A stretch of 64,000 nucleotides of DNA from Cystobacter fuscus DSM 2262 (GTDB taxonomy: Bacteria > Myxococcota > Myxococcia > Myxococcales > Myxococcaceae), in the NCBI RefSeq assembly GCF_000335475.2, contig NZ_ANAH02000031.1, positions 1 through 64,000 of the forward strand, in the 5' to 3' direction. Within the stretch, counting starts at the first letter, position 1; the number at the start of each line of letters is the position of its first letter. This document shows, in pieces, positions 1 through 11,292 of the stretch. Under the pieces are notes generated by a model. It was not told where the DNA came from. It ran no database searches and saw nothing but the letters and a program-made list of their open reading frames with translations. Made by a program: the position numbers and the translations under genes.

Positions 1-113
1 TTTGCCTGGCGCACACGAATCGTCTGACACCCTTCCAGGGATAGGCATTGAGCTTGAAGCGCATCTCCACCCGCGTGAGCGCGCCGTCCTCACCCCCGTC
101 CCACGCCGGACGG
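1..113 (-). other. edge segment with an open frame of unknown meaning
   Basis: Downstream of the Imm26-type gene the minus strand stays open to the window edge in one frame. The frame runs through a solitary copy of the repeat found again near 15.27 kb. The only ATG in it (62-64) lacks a convincing ribosome binding site. It may be the start of a gene cut by the edge, a gene remnant, or non-coding sequence. I do not recognise the peptide. Confidence 0.2.
15..30. repeat. solitary copy of the ACGAATCGTCTGACAC repeat
   Basis: The 16-mer ACGAATCGTCTGACAC occurs here once and twice in the tandem block at 15266-15365 (15272-15287 and 15317-15332). The flank differs: here ccttccaggg follows, there ttcctgggga. 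The two sites bracket the accessory-rich first 15 kb. Confidence 0.6.
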
Positions 114-569
114 CTACTCCAACTCCTTCCACATGCGCACCAAACTGTCGTTGGGCCGCCCCATGAAGGCATCGAGCAGACGTTCCTCGACACCGTGGGA
201 TTCCCAAACAGCCGCTGGCTCGAGCCCGATACACTCTTGGGGGGACGCCTCTCTCTCATTGCCAAGGCTGTCGAAAATCCAACAGCGCCGGAGTGGACCC
301 ACTTCCATATTGAATTGGACAATGGGTTGCATCAGGCGCTCCTCAATCTTTCTCCGCCCGATGATCTCCCATGACTTCGGGTAGGGATACTTGACCATGA
401 TCCTGAAAAGAACGGGCTTGGATGAAATCCTGTCCAGGTCCGAGTCTGGACTGGTGGTTCTGTAATTGTAGAAGGCATCGAACTGCCATTCGAGAGCCCT
501 TCCATAGCCGAAGGAGCCATCTGGGAGGGGAATTCTCCAGAATGAACCTGGTTTATGCGTTGACCTCAT
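114..569 (-). CDS. Imm26-type immunity protein, partner of the upstream lipoprotein toxin
   Basis: This 151-aa protein begins with a stretch containing GSFWRIPLPDGSFGYGRAL, the hallmark opening of the Imm26 immunity family of polymorphic toxin systems. It has no signal peptide or membrane segment, as expected for a cytoplasmic antidote. Its start lies three bases after the stop of the toxin-like gene (573-1694), so the two are surely cotranscribed and probably translationally coupled. The order, toxin first and immunity second, is the one known for SitA/SitI pairs in Myxococcus. The expected role is to bind and neutralise the C-terminal nuclease-like domain of the neighbour. Family membership rests on the N-terminal motif and context; the exact partner specificity is inferred. 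Confidence 0.75.
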   Translation of the reverse strand: MRSTHKPGSFWRIPLPDGSFGYGRALEWQFDAFYNYRTTSPDSDLDRISSKPVLFRIMVKYPYPKSWEIIGRRKIEERLMQPIVQFNMEVGPLRRCWIFDSLGNEREASPQECIGLEPAAVWESHGVEERLLDAFMGRPNDSLVRMWKELE

Positions 570-572
570 GTC

Positions 573-1694
573 CTAGTATCCTGTGTAATGGTGAAGTTCG
601 CCCCAGCGAATCGTGGCAGCATCGTGAAACCGTCTGCCCCTCGGGTTGTCTTTTGCCACGGCGCGCACGACGTTCTCGGTTCGATGGGGCTTGCCCGTAT
701 CGGACTGGGCTCCTCCACTGAAGTCTATCAGTTGCTGCTCTCTTCCGCGAATCCGCCAGTATGCTGGATCATCATACCTCTGATCGTAGTCGATGGCAGC
801 CCCATGGTCGAATACATCAAGCCTTGCTTGAGCAAATGAAGCATCCTTCGGGTCTTCGTTCTCATCAACATGATGATTCGTGTCTCGGAACCGAATGGCC
901 AGCTCCGCCTGGAGTCTGAGAGGCAGGCCGAGATCAACGACCATGCTGGTCCGGCCAGCGTAGTAGAGGTTGGTTTTCTTATTGAGCTTTCTGTAGGTCA
1001 CATAGAGACGGCCGCGTTTCTTTTTGCTTTTCCTGTCGGATTCCGCATCTGGCCATCCACTGGGAGGAGCGCGGGGCGGGGACACCGATTCAGGTTGGGC
1101 CAAGGGCGCGCTTGTCGTCACCTCCACTGCGCCGTCAGGCGCCTGGTGAATGAGGATCTCCATCGCGATGGTAGCCGGATGCGCAGAGCCCTTTGGGGGA
1201 TACCGGCCTCGAGCCCATCCATAAACATCTCCGAAGTGTGTGCCGTAAAACTTGTCCGCGATGTCGATGGGGGTCTGCTCCCCGGCCACAACCGCTTTGA
1301 CAGTGAAGCAGAGCAGCAGAACACTGCCCGCGGACGCGACGACCGCGCCGCCCGTGACCAGGGCTTCTCCTGCCGCAGCGCCAGTGCCTGCTCCTGCCGC
1401 GGTCGTGCCGCCTTGCGGCACCGGGCGGAGCATGCCGCGGGGGACCCCGTCTCCTGCGCCTCCGCCAGGAAGCCCTCTCAGCGGTGGTGGGGAAGGAGGA
1501 AGTGGAGCCGTCGGCGAACCCGCCCCAGGCGCAGGCACGGCGGCAGATGCCCCACCTTGTTCTGCCTGCTCAAAGTCGTTGCTCGGGACGTAAACGCAGT
1601 ACCTTGATTGTCCAGTGGCCGGGAGAACGTTCCGAGTGGCGCTGCTACACCCCACAAGCAACATGCATGTCAGCAGAGCCACCCCTCTTGGCAC
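573..1694 (-). CDS. SitA-like lipoprotein toxin with a GIY-YIG-like C-terminal domain
   Basis: The start is taken as GTG at 1694 because AGGAGG (1701-1706) lies six bases upstream; this gives 373 aa with the short lipoprotein signal VALLTCMLLVGC and lipidated Cys16. Longer starts would bury the signal. After a Pro/Gly/Ala-rich linker (residues 45-110) there is a hydrophobic stretch (110-138). The C-terminal domain begins at about 228 with RLYVTYRKLN...LYYAGRTS, a GIY-YIG-like pair of strands with Arg248. It continues with RGREQQLID (Glu319) and a GG...NVVRAV...NP tail seen in toxin domains of this type. SitA toxins of Myxococcus are lipoproteins passed to siblings by TraA/TraB-dependent outer membrane exchange, each followed by an immunity gene, and this architecture matches. 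Toxicity and nuclease activity are inferred. Confidence 0.7.
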   Translation of the reverse strand: MPRGVALLTCMLLVGCSSATRNVLPATGQSRYCVYVPSNDFEQAEQGGASAAVPAPGAGSPTAPLPPSPPPLRGLPGGGAGDGVPRGMLRPVPQGGTTAAGAGTGAAAGEALVTGGAVVASAGSVLLLCFTVKAVVAGEQTPIDIADKFYGTHFGDVYGWARGRYPPKGSAHPATIAMEILIHQAPDGAVEVTTSAPLAQPESVSPPRAPPSGWPDAESDRKSKKKRGRLYVTYRKLNKKTNLYYAGRTSMVVDLGLPLRLQAELAIRFRDTNHHVDENEDPKDASFAQARLDVFDHGAAIDYDQRYDDPAYWRIRGREQQLIDFSGGAQSDTGKPHRTENVVRAVAKDNPRGRRFHDAATIRWGELHHYTGY

Positions 1695-1867
1695 CCAACA
1701 CCTCCTGGCATGGGCTCCGCTCTCGAGGAACCCCACGAGGATTACAGGGAGGCCGTGCGGCCGAGTCAACCAAGGGACAGCGAACGCGAGGGGCGGAGCG
1801 GCTGGCACGACTCGGCCCCACGCCCTCCGGCGCCTTCATCAAGCAGAAGCTGTTGCAGTAGTCCGTG

Positions 1868-1907
1868 GCGGGCGGGCGCCCAAGGCACCCGAGGGCCTCC
1901 CGCCCGC
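1868..1907 (-). terminator. GC-rich hairpin after the DUF2917 gene
   Basis: GCGGGCGGG (1868-1876) pairs with CCCGCCCGC (1899-1907), six bases beyond the stop of the DUF2917 gene on the minus strand. There is no T tract, so termination would have to be assisted or inefficient. The hairpin separates that gene from the toxin operon downstream. Confidence 0.4.
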
Positions 1908-1912
1908 GCGGT

Positions 1913-2209
1913 TCAGGGTTCGCTCGGGCCGAAGCGTGCCGGACGCAGCGCCTGCACCACCACCAGCCCCGGACCGTCCAGCCGAACCGAGCCCCCCGCC
2001 TTCACCACCTTGTCCGTCGGCTCACCCTCGTGGGTGAGCCAGAGCAGGCCCTCGCAGCAGGTGAGTCGTAGCCCCCCCGCCCGCACGCGGCAACTCCACA
2101 CCGCTCCCTCTTCGAGCACCACCTGCTCCGGCCCCTTCGTCTTTCCTCGCGCCGTCCGGTGGTGCGGCCTCACGGCCTGCCACAGTCCTCGGAGCATTGC
2201 TGTTGCCAT
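1913..2209 (-). CDS. DUF2917 domain protein
   Basis: The ATG at 2209 is chosen because AAGGAGG stands seven bases upstream; it gives 98 aa. The sequence follows the DUF2917 pattern: a strand with GLRLTCCEGLLWLTHEGEPTD, then a gap and GGSVRLDGPGLVVVQAL. This is a small all-beta fold of unknown biochemical role. The gene diverges from a MocR-type regulator, and DUF2917 genes are often found beside such regulators in other proteobacteria. The regulator therefore probably controls this gene from the shared intergenic region. No signal peptide is visible. Confidence 0.7.
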   Translation of the reverse strand: MATAMLRGLWQAVRPHHRTARGKTKGPEQVVLEEGAVWSCRVRAGGLRLTCCEGLLWLTHEGEPTDKVVKAGGSVRLDGPGLVVVQALRPARFGPSEP

Positions 2210-2288
2210 CACTGTTCCTCCTTCGAGGGTGAACATGCGCCCGGGGCCCCATGCGGAACAGATTCAGGCAGGTTGAATTGTGAGGGGT

Positions 2289-2311
2289 ACAGTTGTGGCG
2301 GGATGAACTGT
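2289..2311. promoter_or_regulatory. candidate MocR operator in the divergent intergenic region
   Basis: ACAGTT (2289-2294) and AACTGT (2306-2311) form a perfect inverted repeat with an 11-base spacer, centred between the divergent DUF2917 and MocR genes. A GntR-type DNA-binding domain acting on its own and its neighbour's promoter would be expected to bind such a site. The position and symmetry are seen; the regulator-site link is inferred. Confidence 0.4.
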
Positions 2312-2417
2312 GCTGGTTGCCCACCCGCTCAGCTGTCTCTGGGCGGACGGACGCCCGCTGGCTATGTGTTTCCGGTGGGACGCGGTCGCGCGTCCTGGAG
2401 AAGGAGGACCCTTGGGC

Positions 2418-3851
2418 ATGGCAATGGAGGAGGCCTCGCGGCCCTGGCGTTATGAACAGGTCGCCGAGCGGCTCGCGGAGGCCATGGCCGCCGGCACGCT
2501 GCGGCCCGGGGACAGGCTGCCCTCGGTGCGGCAGCTCAGCCTGCGCGAGCGGGTGAGCATCTCCACTGTCCTCCAGGCGTACCTCCACCTGGAGTCGCTC
2601 GGCCTCGTGGAGACGCGGCCCCAGTCCGGCCACTACGTGCGCCGCCGCGAGCGCCCCCGCCCCGAGGAGCCTCGCGTCTCCCGCCCCCCCACCACCGCCA
2701 AGCCTCCCAGCAACAGCGCCCTCGTCGCCCGCGTGTACCGGGCCGCCCGTGACGAGCGGATGGTGCAGCTCGGCGCCGCCGTGCCCGCGCCCGAGCTGCT
2801 GCCCGGCCCACGCCTGCACCGCGACATGGTGATGCTGTCGCGCCAGCGCCCCGATGCCATCGGCTACGACATGCCCCCCGGCTGCCTGGAGCTGCGCCGC
2901 CAGGTGGCCCGCCGTGCGCTGGATTGGGGCTGCTCGCTGTCCCCCGACGACTTCATCACCACCTGCGGCGCCACCGAGGCCGTCTACCTCAGCCTCGCCG
3001 CCGTGGCCCGCGCGGGCGACACCGTGGCCATCGAGTCCCCCGCCTACTACGGCACCCTCCAGGCCATGGAGTTGCTCGGTCTGCGCGCGCTGGAGCTTCC
3101 CAGCCACCCACGCCACGGCCTGGAGCTGGACGCGCTGGAGACCGCCCTCGACAAGCGCCGCGTGGCCGCCGTGCTGGTGGTGCCCAGCTTCAGCAACCCG
3201 CTCGGCGCCTGCATGCCCGAGGAGAATCGTGCCCGCCTCGTGGCGATGCTCGCCCGGCGCGAGATTCCGCTCATCGAGGACGACCTCTACGGAGACCTGC
3301 ACCACGGCCTGGAGCGCGCCCGCACCTGCAAGTCGTTCGACCGCGAGGGGTTGGTGCTGCTGTGCGGCTCGGTGTCCAAGACACTCGCGCCGGGCTTCCG
3401 CGTGGGGTGGGTGGCCCCGGGGCGCTTCCAGGAACGCCTCGAGCTGCTCAAGTTCGCCCACACGGTGGCCACGCCCACGCTGCCGCAGCTCGTGGTGGCG
3501 CGCTTCCTCGCCAGCGGCGGCTATGACAAGCACCTGCGCACGCTGCGGCGGCGGCTCGCCTCGCAGGTGGAGCGGATGACGGAGGCCATCTGCGAGCACT
3601 TCCCCGAGGGCACCCGCGTCTCCCGCCCCTCGGGCGGCTCGCTGCTGTGGGTGGAGCTACCGCCCACCGTGGACGCGCTCGTCCTGCACGCGCGGGCGCT
3701 GGAGGCGGGCATCAGCATCGCGCCGGGGCACATCTTCTCCGCGCAGCCCCGTTACACCAACTGCATCCGCCTCAACTGCGGGCAGGCCTGGAGCCCCCGC
3801 CTGGAAGCCGCCATGGCCACCCTCGGAAGTCTCGCACGCACCCTCGCGTAG
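2418..3851 (+). CDS. MocR-family regulator (GntR-type HTH fused to PLP aminotransferase fold)
   Basis: ATG at 2418 follows AAGGAGG at 2401-2407 and gives 477 aa, the usual MocR length. Residues 10-75 form a winged-helix GntR domain (RPGDRLPSVRQLS...VSISTVLQAYLHLES). The rest is a fold-type I aminotransferase domain. The PLP-binding lysine is Lys321 in GSVSKTLAPGFRVGW, and SFSNPLG supplies the Asn-Pro pair that contacts the cofactor. MocR proteins sense PLP or amino acid derivatives and regulate metabolic genes. Here the divergent DUF2917 gene is the obvious target and autoregulation is likely. A GNAT gene follows nine bases downstream in the same direction. The ligand cannot be read from sequence. 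Confidence 0.9.
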   Translation: MAMEEASRPWRYEQVAERLAEAMAAGTLRPGDRLPSVRQLSLRERVSISTVLQAYLHLESLGLVETRPQSGHYVRRRERPRPEEPRVSRPPTTAKPPSNSALVARVYRAARDERMVQLGAAVPAPELLPGPRLHRDMVMLSRQRPDAIGYDMPPGCLELRRQVARRALDWGCSLSPDDFITTCGATEAVYLSLAAVARAGDTVAIESPAYYGTLQAMELLGLRALELPSHPRHGLELDALETALDKRRVAAVLVVPSFSNPLGACMPEENRARLVAMLARREIPLIEDDLYGDLHHGLERARTCKSFDREGLVLLCGSVSKTLAPGFRVGWVAPGRFQERLELLKFAHTVATPTLPQLVVARFLASGGYDKHLRTLRRRLASQVERMTEAICEHFPEGTRVSRPSGGSLLWVELPPTVDALVLHARALEAGISIAPGHIFSAQPRYTNCIRLNCGQAWSPRLEAAMATLGSLARTLA

Positions 3852-3860
3852 GGCCCGACC

Positions 3861-4337
3861 ATGATTGCCATTGAACCCGCGCGATTCCCGTCCGACCTGC
3901 CGCTCGTGCGGGAGTTGTTTCGCGAGTACGCCGAAAGCCTGGGCATCGACTTGGGCTTCCAGGACTTCGAGTCCGAGCTGGTGGGCCTGCCGGGCAAGTA
4001 CGCGCCGCCGCGCGGGCGGCTGCTGATCGCCCGGCGGGAAGCACGGGCCCTGGGGTGTGTGGCGCTGCGGCCGATCAGCGTGGAGACGTGCGAGATGAAG
4101 CGCTTGTATGTCCGGCCCGCCGCGCGCGGCGAGCAACTCGGGCGACGCCTCGCCGAGCGCATCTGCGAGGAGGCGCGTGCCGCCGGCTATCGACGCATCT
4201 GCCTCGACACCCTGTCCAGCATGGCCGCGGCGCTCGGGCTGTATACCTCGATGGGGTTCGAACCCATCGAGCCCTATGTGTTCAACCCCATCCCCGGCGC
4301 GCTGTTTCTCGGACGGGACCTGTCGGACCCGCCCTAG
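3861..4337 (+). CDS. GNAT-family N-acetyltransferase
   Basis: This 158-aa single-domain protein has the GNAT core: [19 protein letters not shown] carries the strand and the acetyl-CoA pyrophosphate loop (R-x-x-Q-L-G-R type), and [22 protein letters not shown] forms the last helix-strand unit with the typical Y-x-x-x-G-F ending. It begins nine bases after the MocR stop, so the two are one transcription unit. The acyl acceptor is unknown; small amines, amino acids or antibiotics are all possible. Its stop lies only three bases from the convergent stop of sufT. Confidence 0.85.
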   Translation: MIAIEPARFPSDLPLVRELFREYAESLGIDLGFQDFESELVGLPGKYAPPRGRLLIARREARALGCVALRPISVETCEMKRLYVRPAARGEQLGRRLAERICEEARAAGYRRICLDTLSSMAAALGLYTSMGFEPIEPYVFNPIPGALFLGRDLSDPP

Positions 4338-4340
4338 CAA

Positions 4341-4895
4341 CTACATCCAGCCCAGCTCCAGCCGCGCCACGTCGGACATGCGGCTCTGGTCCCACGGGGG
4401 ATCCCACACGAGCTGCACGTCCACCTCCGCCACCCCGGGCACGCCGCTCACCTTGCTCCGCACGTCCTCCACCAGCACCGGGCCCATGCCACACCCGGGC
4501 GCCGTCACCGTCATGTGGATCTCGACCTTGTTCCCACCTTCCGGCAGGGGCGTGCTCTTGCACTCGTACACGAGCCCCAGCTCCACGATGTTCACCGGAA
4601 TCTCCGGATCGTACACCGTGCGCAGCTGCTCCCAGACGCGCTCCGGGTCGAACTCCCCGCTCCGAGGCTGCTCCTCGGCGGGCTTCGCGTCCTGCTTCTG
4701 GTAGTCCTCGCCCAGCACCTCGACGTCCTTCTCGTCGATGCGCATGAGCTGCCCATAGTCGCCCTGCACGGTCACGTTGCCGCCGAGCGTCTGGAGCACC
4801 CGCACCTCGGTGCCGGCGGGAACCACCACCCGCTCGCCACTCGGGATCATCGTCACCTCGCAGTCGCGTGCGAGCGGTGTCTGTAGTCCTCTCAT
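4341..4895 (-). CDS. sufT: SufT-type Fe-S assembly protein
   Basis: The ATG at 4895 is preceded by GGGAGG and gives 184 aa, the normal SufT length; longer starts overlap sufU without reason. The N-terminal part (REVTMIPSGE-like, residues 10-60) is the SufT-specific region. The C-terminal part is a MIP18/DUF59 domain with VYDPEIPVNIVELGLVY and the reactive-Cys signature TAPGCGMGP. SufT proteins help mature Fe-S proteins. This is the last gene of the suf operon, ten bases after sufU. Confidence 0.9.
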   Translation of the reverse strand: MRGLQTPLARDCEVTMIPSGERVVVPAGTEVRVLQTLGGNVTVQGDYGQLMRIDEKDVEVLGEDYQKQDAKPAEEQPRSGEFDPERVWEQLRTVYDPEIPVNIVELGLVYECKSTPLPEGGNKVEIHMTVTAPGCGMGPVLVEDVRSKVSGVPGVAEVDVQLVWDPPWDQSRMSDVARLELGWM

Positions 4896-4905
4896 CTGTC
4901 CCTCC

Positions 4906-5354
4906 CTATTCCGTCGACACCGAGGTGTCCTTGCCCTCGAGCGCCGCGCGCAACGCATGCCAGGCCAGGCTCGCGCACTTCACGCGCGAGGGGAATTCAC
5001 TCACCCCGGAGAGCACCGCCAGCTTGCCCAGCTCATCCAGGTTCAGGCCCTCGGGGCCCTCCGTCACCAGCCGGTGCACCAGCTCGAAGAGCCGCTCGGC
5101 GTCCGCCCGCGACAGCGCCTTCACCGCGCCCGTCATCAACGACGCCGAGGCGCGGGAGATGGCACACCCCTGCCCCACGAACCCCACGTCCTGGATGACG
5201 TCGCCGTCCATGCGCAACGTCACGGTGAGCTGATCCCCACACAGCGGGTTGTAGCCATCCGCGCGCCGGTTGGCGCCTTCCACCTCGCGGAAGTTGCGCG
5301 GACGCTTGCCGTGCTCCAGCACCACCTCTTGGTAGAGGTCCTGCAGTTCCGAAC

Positions 5355-5358
<4 letters not shown>
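4906..5358 (-). CDS. sufU: SufU sulfur-transfer protein (IscU/NifU-like)
   Basis: ATG at 5358 overlaps the sufS stop in an ATGA and gives 150 aa. The zinc/sulfur-handling residues are present: Cys40 and Asp42 in NPLCGD, Cys65 in GQGCAISRAS, and Cys128 in VKCASLAWHAL. The insert between the second and third cysteines that marks SufU rather than IscU is visible. SufU receives persulfide from SufS and hands it to the SufBCD scaffold. Translational coupling to sufS fits that partnership. Confidence 0.93.
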
Positions 5359-6580
<1,222 letters not shown>

Positions 6581-6584
<4 letters not shown>

Positions 6585-7902
6585 GCCCGACCCTCCTTCG
6601 CTCCGGGGAGCTTCTGCGTGAGCAGCTCCTCCACCTGGGTGCGCAGCGAGGCCAGGGGAATGGCGCTCACCACCTCCGTGGCGAAGGCGAGCGTCAAGAG
6701 CCGCTCCGCCTCGCCCCGGGGAATGCCTCGCGAGCGCAGATAGAACAGCGCCTGCTCGTCCAGCCGGCCCACCGTCGCGCCGTGCGCGCACTTCACGTCA
6801 TCCGCGAGGATCTCCAGCTGGGGCCTCGCTTCCGCCGACGCCGTCTCCGACAAGAGGAGGTTGCGGTTGTTCTGCCGCGCGTCGGTGTGCTGCGCGTCCG
6901 GGCGCACCATCACCTTGCCGTGGAAGGTGCCCCGGGCGTTGTCGTCCAGCACGCCCTTGTACAGCTCGCGGCTGGTGCAGTCCGGCTGCGCATGGTCCAG
7001 GTTCGTCCACTGATCCAGGTGCTGCGTGCCATGGCCCACGTACAACCCGTTGAGCGTGGCCTCACCGCCCCGGTCCTTGAAGAGCGCATGCACCTCGTTG
7101 CGCGCGAGCGCGCCGCCCAGCGACAGCACATGCGAGGCGAAGCGGCTGTCCCGGCCCTGCTCCACGTGCAGCGAGCCGATGTGGAAGGCCACCTCGGACT
7201 CGGCCTGCAGCTTGAGGTGCGTCACCCGCGCGCCATCCCCGAGCACCACCTCCGTCACCGCGTTGGTGAAGGACACGCCGGGCGCCACGCCCACGTAGCT
7301 CTCCACGAGCGTGAGCTCACTGTTCGCCCCGGCGCGCACCACCACCCGGGGGCTCGCCAGCGACAGCGTGGCCACGCCGCGCGCGAGGAAGAGCAGCTGC
7401 ACGGGCTCGGCGCACACCGTGCCGGGCGCCACGTCCACCCACGCGCCCTCCTCCAGCAGCGCCACGTTGAGCGCGGTGAAGGCACTCGACTCCGCGCGGG
7501 CCCGCTGGCCCACGAGCTCCTCCAGCGGCGCGCCCTCCTCGAGCGCCTCGCGCAGGCTGCGCACCTGGAGCCCCTCGGGCAGGCCGTCCAGCCGGGACAG
7601 CTCGCGCACGAAGCGGCCATCCACGAACACCAGCCGTGGCCCGGGGCCCGGCAGGCGTTGCAACTCCACCGCCGCCTCCATGCTCGCCTCGTGCACGGTG
7701 TGCACGGGGCAGAAGGACTGGCAGCTCACGGAGGACACGTTCGTGTACTTCCAGTCCTCGTTGCGCGAGGTGGGAAACCCCTGGCGCGCGAGCTGCTCGA
7801 TGCCGTCCTGTCTCAGCGCGCGCAGCCACGCGGGAGCCCCCGCGGCGCGCTCCGCCTGGAAGCGCTCGGCCAGGTCGAGGTAGTAGCGCAGCCCCTCGTC
7901 CG

Positions 7903-7906
<4 letters not shown>
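6581..7906 (-). CDS. sufD: SufD scaffold subunit
   Basis: GTG at 7906 overlaps the sufC stop in a GTGA and gives 441 aa; the start at an upstream ATG would extend into sufC. The C-terminal beta-helix core is clear, including RNNRNLLLSETASAEARPQ-type and EILADDVKCAHGATVGRLD segments, followed by FYLRSRGIPRGEAERLLTLAF. SufD joins SufB and the SufC ATPase in the SufBC2D scaffold, where the cluster is built. The N-terminal region is divergent, as is usual for SufD. Confidence 0.93.
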
Positions 7907-10114
<2,208 letters not shown>

Positions 10115-10118
<4 letters not shown>

Positions 10119-10615
10119 GATGGGGTTCCTCGCAGGGAGACCGGGGTGGGAGCCGGGGAAGGAGCGGCGGGGTGATCCGTCAGGGGGGAAAGCCGCGAGA
10201 CGGGGGCGCAGAGGTCGGCCAGGGTCAGCCGGCCGAGCGCGTCCTGGAGGGCGCGGTTGATGATGCGCCAGTGGCCACGGACCCGGCAGACGGTCTCCAG
10301 CTCGCACGGCCCGCTGACGTGCTGGGTGCCGTGGGCTCCACACTCGGTGAAGGCGACCGGCCCCTCGAGCGCGGCGATGATCTCCGTGAGGAGGATGCCC
10401 TGGGCGGGGCGGGACAGGCCGTAGCCGCCACTCGCGCCCCGGTGAGACACGAGGAGCCCCGAGCCCTGCAGGCCCTTGAGCACCTTGCTCACCGAGGGCA
10501 GGGGCACGTGGGTACAGGCCGCCAGTTCCTTCGCCGTACGCGTTTCGCCCGAGGCGCGCGCCAGCTCGGTCAGCAGCACGATGCCGTAGTCGGTCATCTT
10601 GCTCATCCGGAGCAT
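10115..10615 (-). CDS. Rrf2-family regulator of the SUF operon
   Basis: The protein (166 aa) opens with [20 protein letters not shown], the typical Rrf2 winged helix, followed by [32 protein letters not shown]. Three cysteines, Cys92, Cys104 and Cys110, with His115 nearby, match the arrangement that binds a [2Fe-2S] cluster in IscR-type sensors, although the spacing between the first two is wider than in IscR. It is the first gene of the operon and overlaps sufB by four bases. Cluster-dependent repression of its own operon is the likely logic. The C-terminal Pro/Ser-rich tail is extra. Confidence 0.88.
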
Positions 10616-10687
10616 TCGGATTCTCTCCCACCAGGGGGGCGCCCGGACTACCCGGGGGACACCGCCGCGTCAGGGGGCTTTTAAACA

Positions 10688-10702
10688 GGACCAATCTGGT
10701 CC
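10688..10702. promoter_or_regulatory. palindromic operator candidate upstream of the SUF operon
   Basis: GGACCA-ATC-TGGTCC is a perfect 6+6 palindrome with a three-base centre, 73 bases upstream of the regulator start and embedded in an AT-rich patch (TTTTAAAC on one side, GCATTAAAAA on the other) that probably holds the promoter. It is the best candidate for autoregulation by the Rrf2 protein. The symmetry is seen; binding is inferred. Confidence 0.55.
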
Positions 10703-10776
10703 GCATTAAAAATCGTCTCCGGACGAGCGAGGGAGCGCCCGCTTGGGGGGGCGGGGGGAGCGGACGACCAGCGAAC

Positions 10777-11241
10777 CTACTTCCCGCCCAGCCAGTACAC
10801 CGGGCGCCGGGAGCGCATCGCCGCCTCCAGGAACTCCGCGAAGGAGCTGGCCACGGGCCCGCAGTACTCCGCGTTCGGCCATGCCTCGTGGTAGCCGTCC
10901 ATGAGGGGGTAGCGGCCATTCTCCTGCCGGCTCACATCCACCAGGACGTAATCCCCGTCCTGGACGTCACAAAGGGTGTACATCGAGGCTGGACCCCACT
11001 TGTCGTCGTCCTGGCCGTAGATGGCAACCCGGGCTCGGACGATCTTGGACAAGGGCAGGATGCGGTAGGGCGTGTTCGGCAACCGCTCAATCAACTCCGC
11101 TCCGTTGCAGTGCAGATAGAAGGCCCGTAGGTCCGGATCCAGCCGCCAACCCACCCTCTGCTCGAAGTCCTCGAGTTCCTCGGGCGTGGCGGGAGAATAC
11201 GGGAAATGCTCGCGGGAGACCTCTTCGAGCAAGCTGCTCAT
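10777..11241 (-). CDS. SMI1/KNR4 (SUKH) family protein, probable immunity protein
   Basis: The sequence shows the SUKH pattern: [33 protein letters not shown] at the N-terminus, a middle strand region, and a closing [10 protein letters not shown] helix. SUKH proteins are a major immunity superfamily in bacterial polymorphic toxin systems. ATG at 11241 gives 154 aa; an ATG at 11253 adds four residues and neither has a clear ribosome site. It lies downstream of a PD-(D/E)XK-like gene in the same direction, so it may be the antidote to that protein. Base composition is less GC-rich than in the suf genes, which suggests acquisition. Confidence 0.75.
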   Translation of the reverse strand: MSSLLEEVSREHFPYSPATPEELEDFEQRVGWRLDPDLRAFYLHCNGAELIERLPNTPYRILPLSKIVRARVAIYGQDDDKWGPASMYTLCDVQDGDYVLVDVSRQENGRYPLMDGYHEAWPNAEYCGPVASSFAEFLEAAMRSRRPVYWLGGK

Positions 11242-11292
11242 GGGTGCGATCATCGGCGGTTGCCCACTCTTCCTGCGTGGAAACCCTGGCGT

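Noticed and set aside
10119-10919. N-terminal extension of SufB upstream of 10118
   Set aside because: It overlaps the Rrf2 regulator and its promoter; the ATGA overlap and normal family length support 10118.
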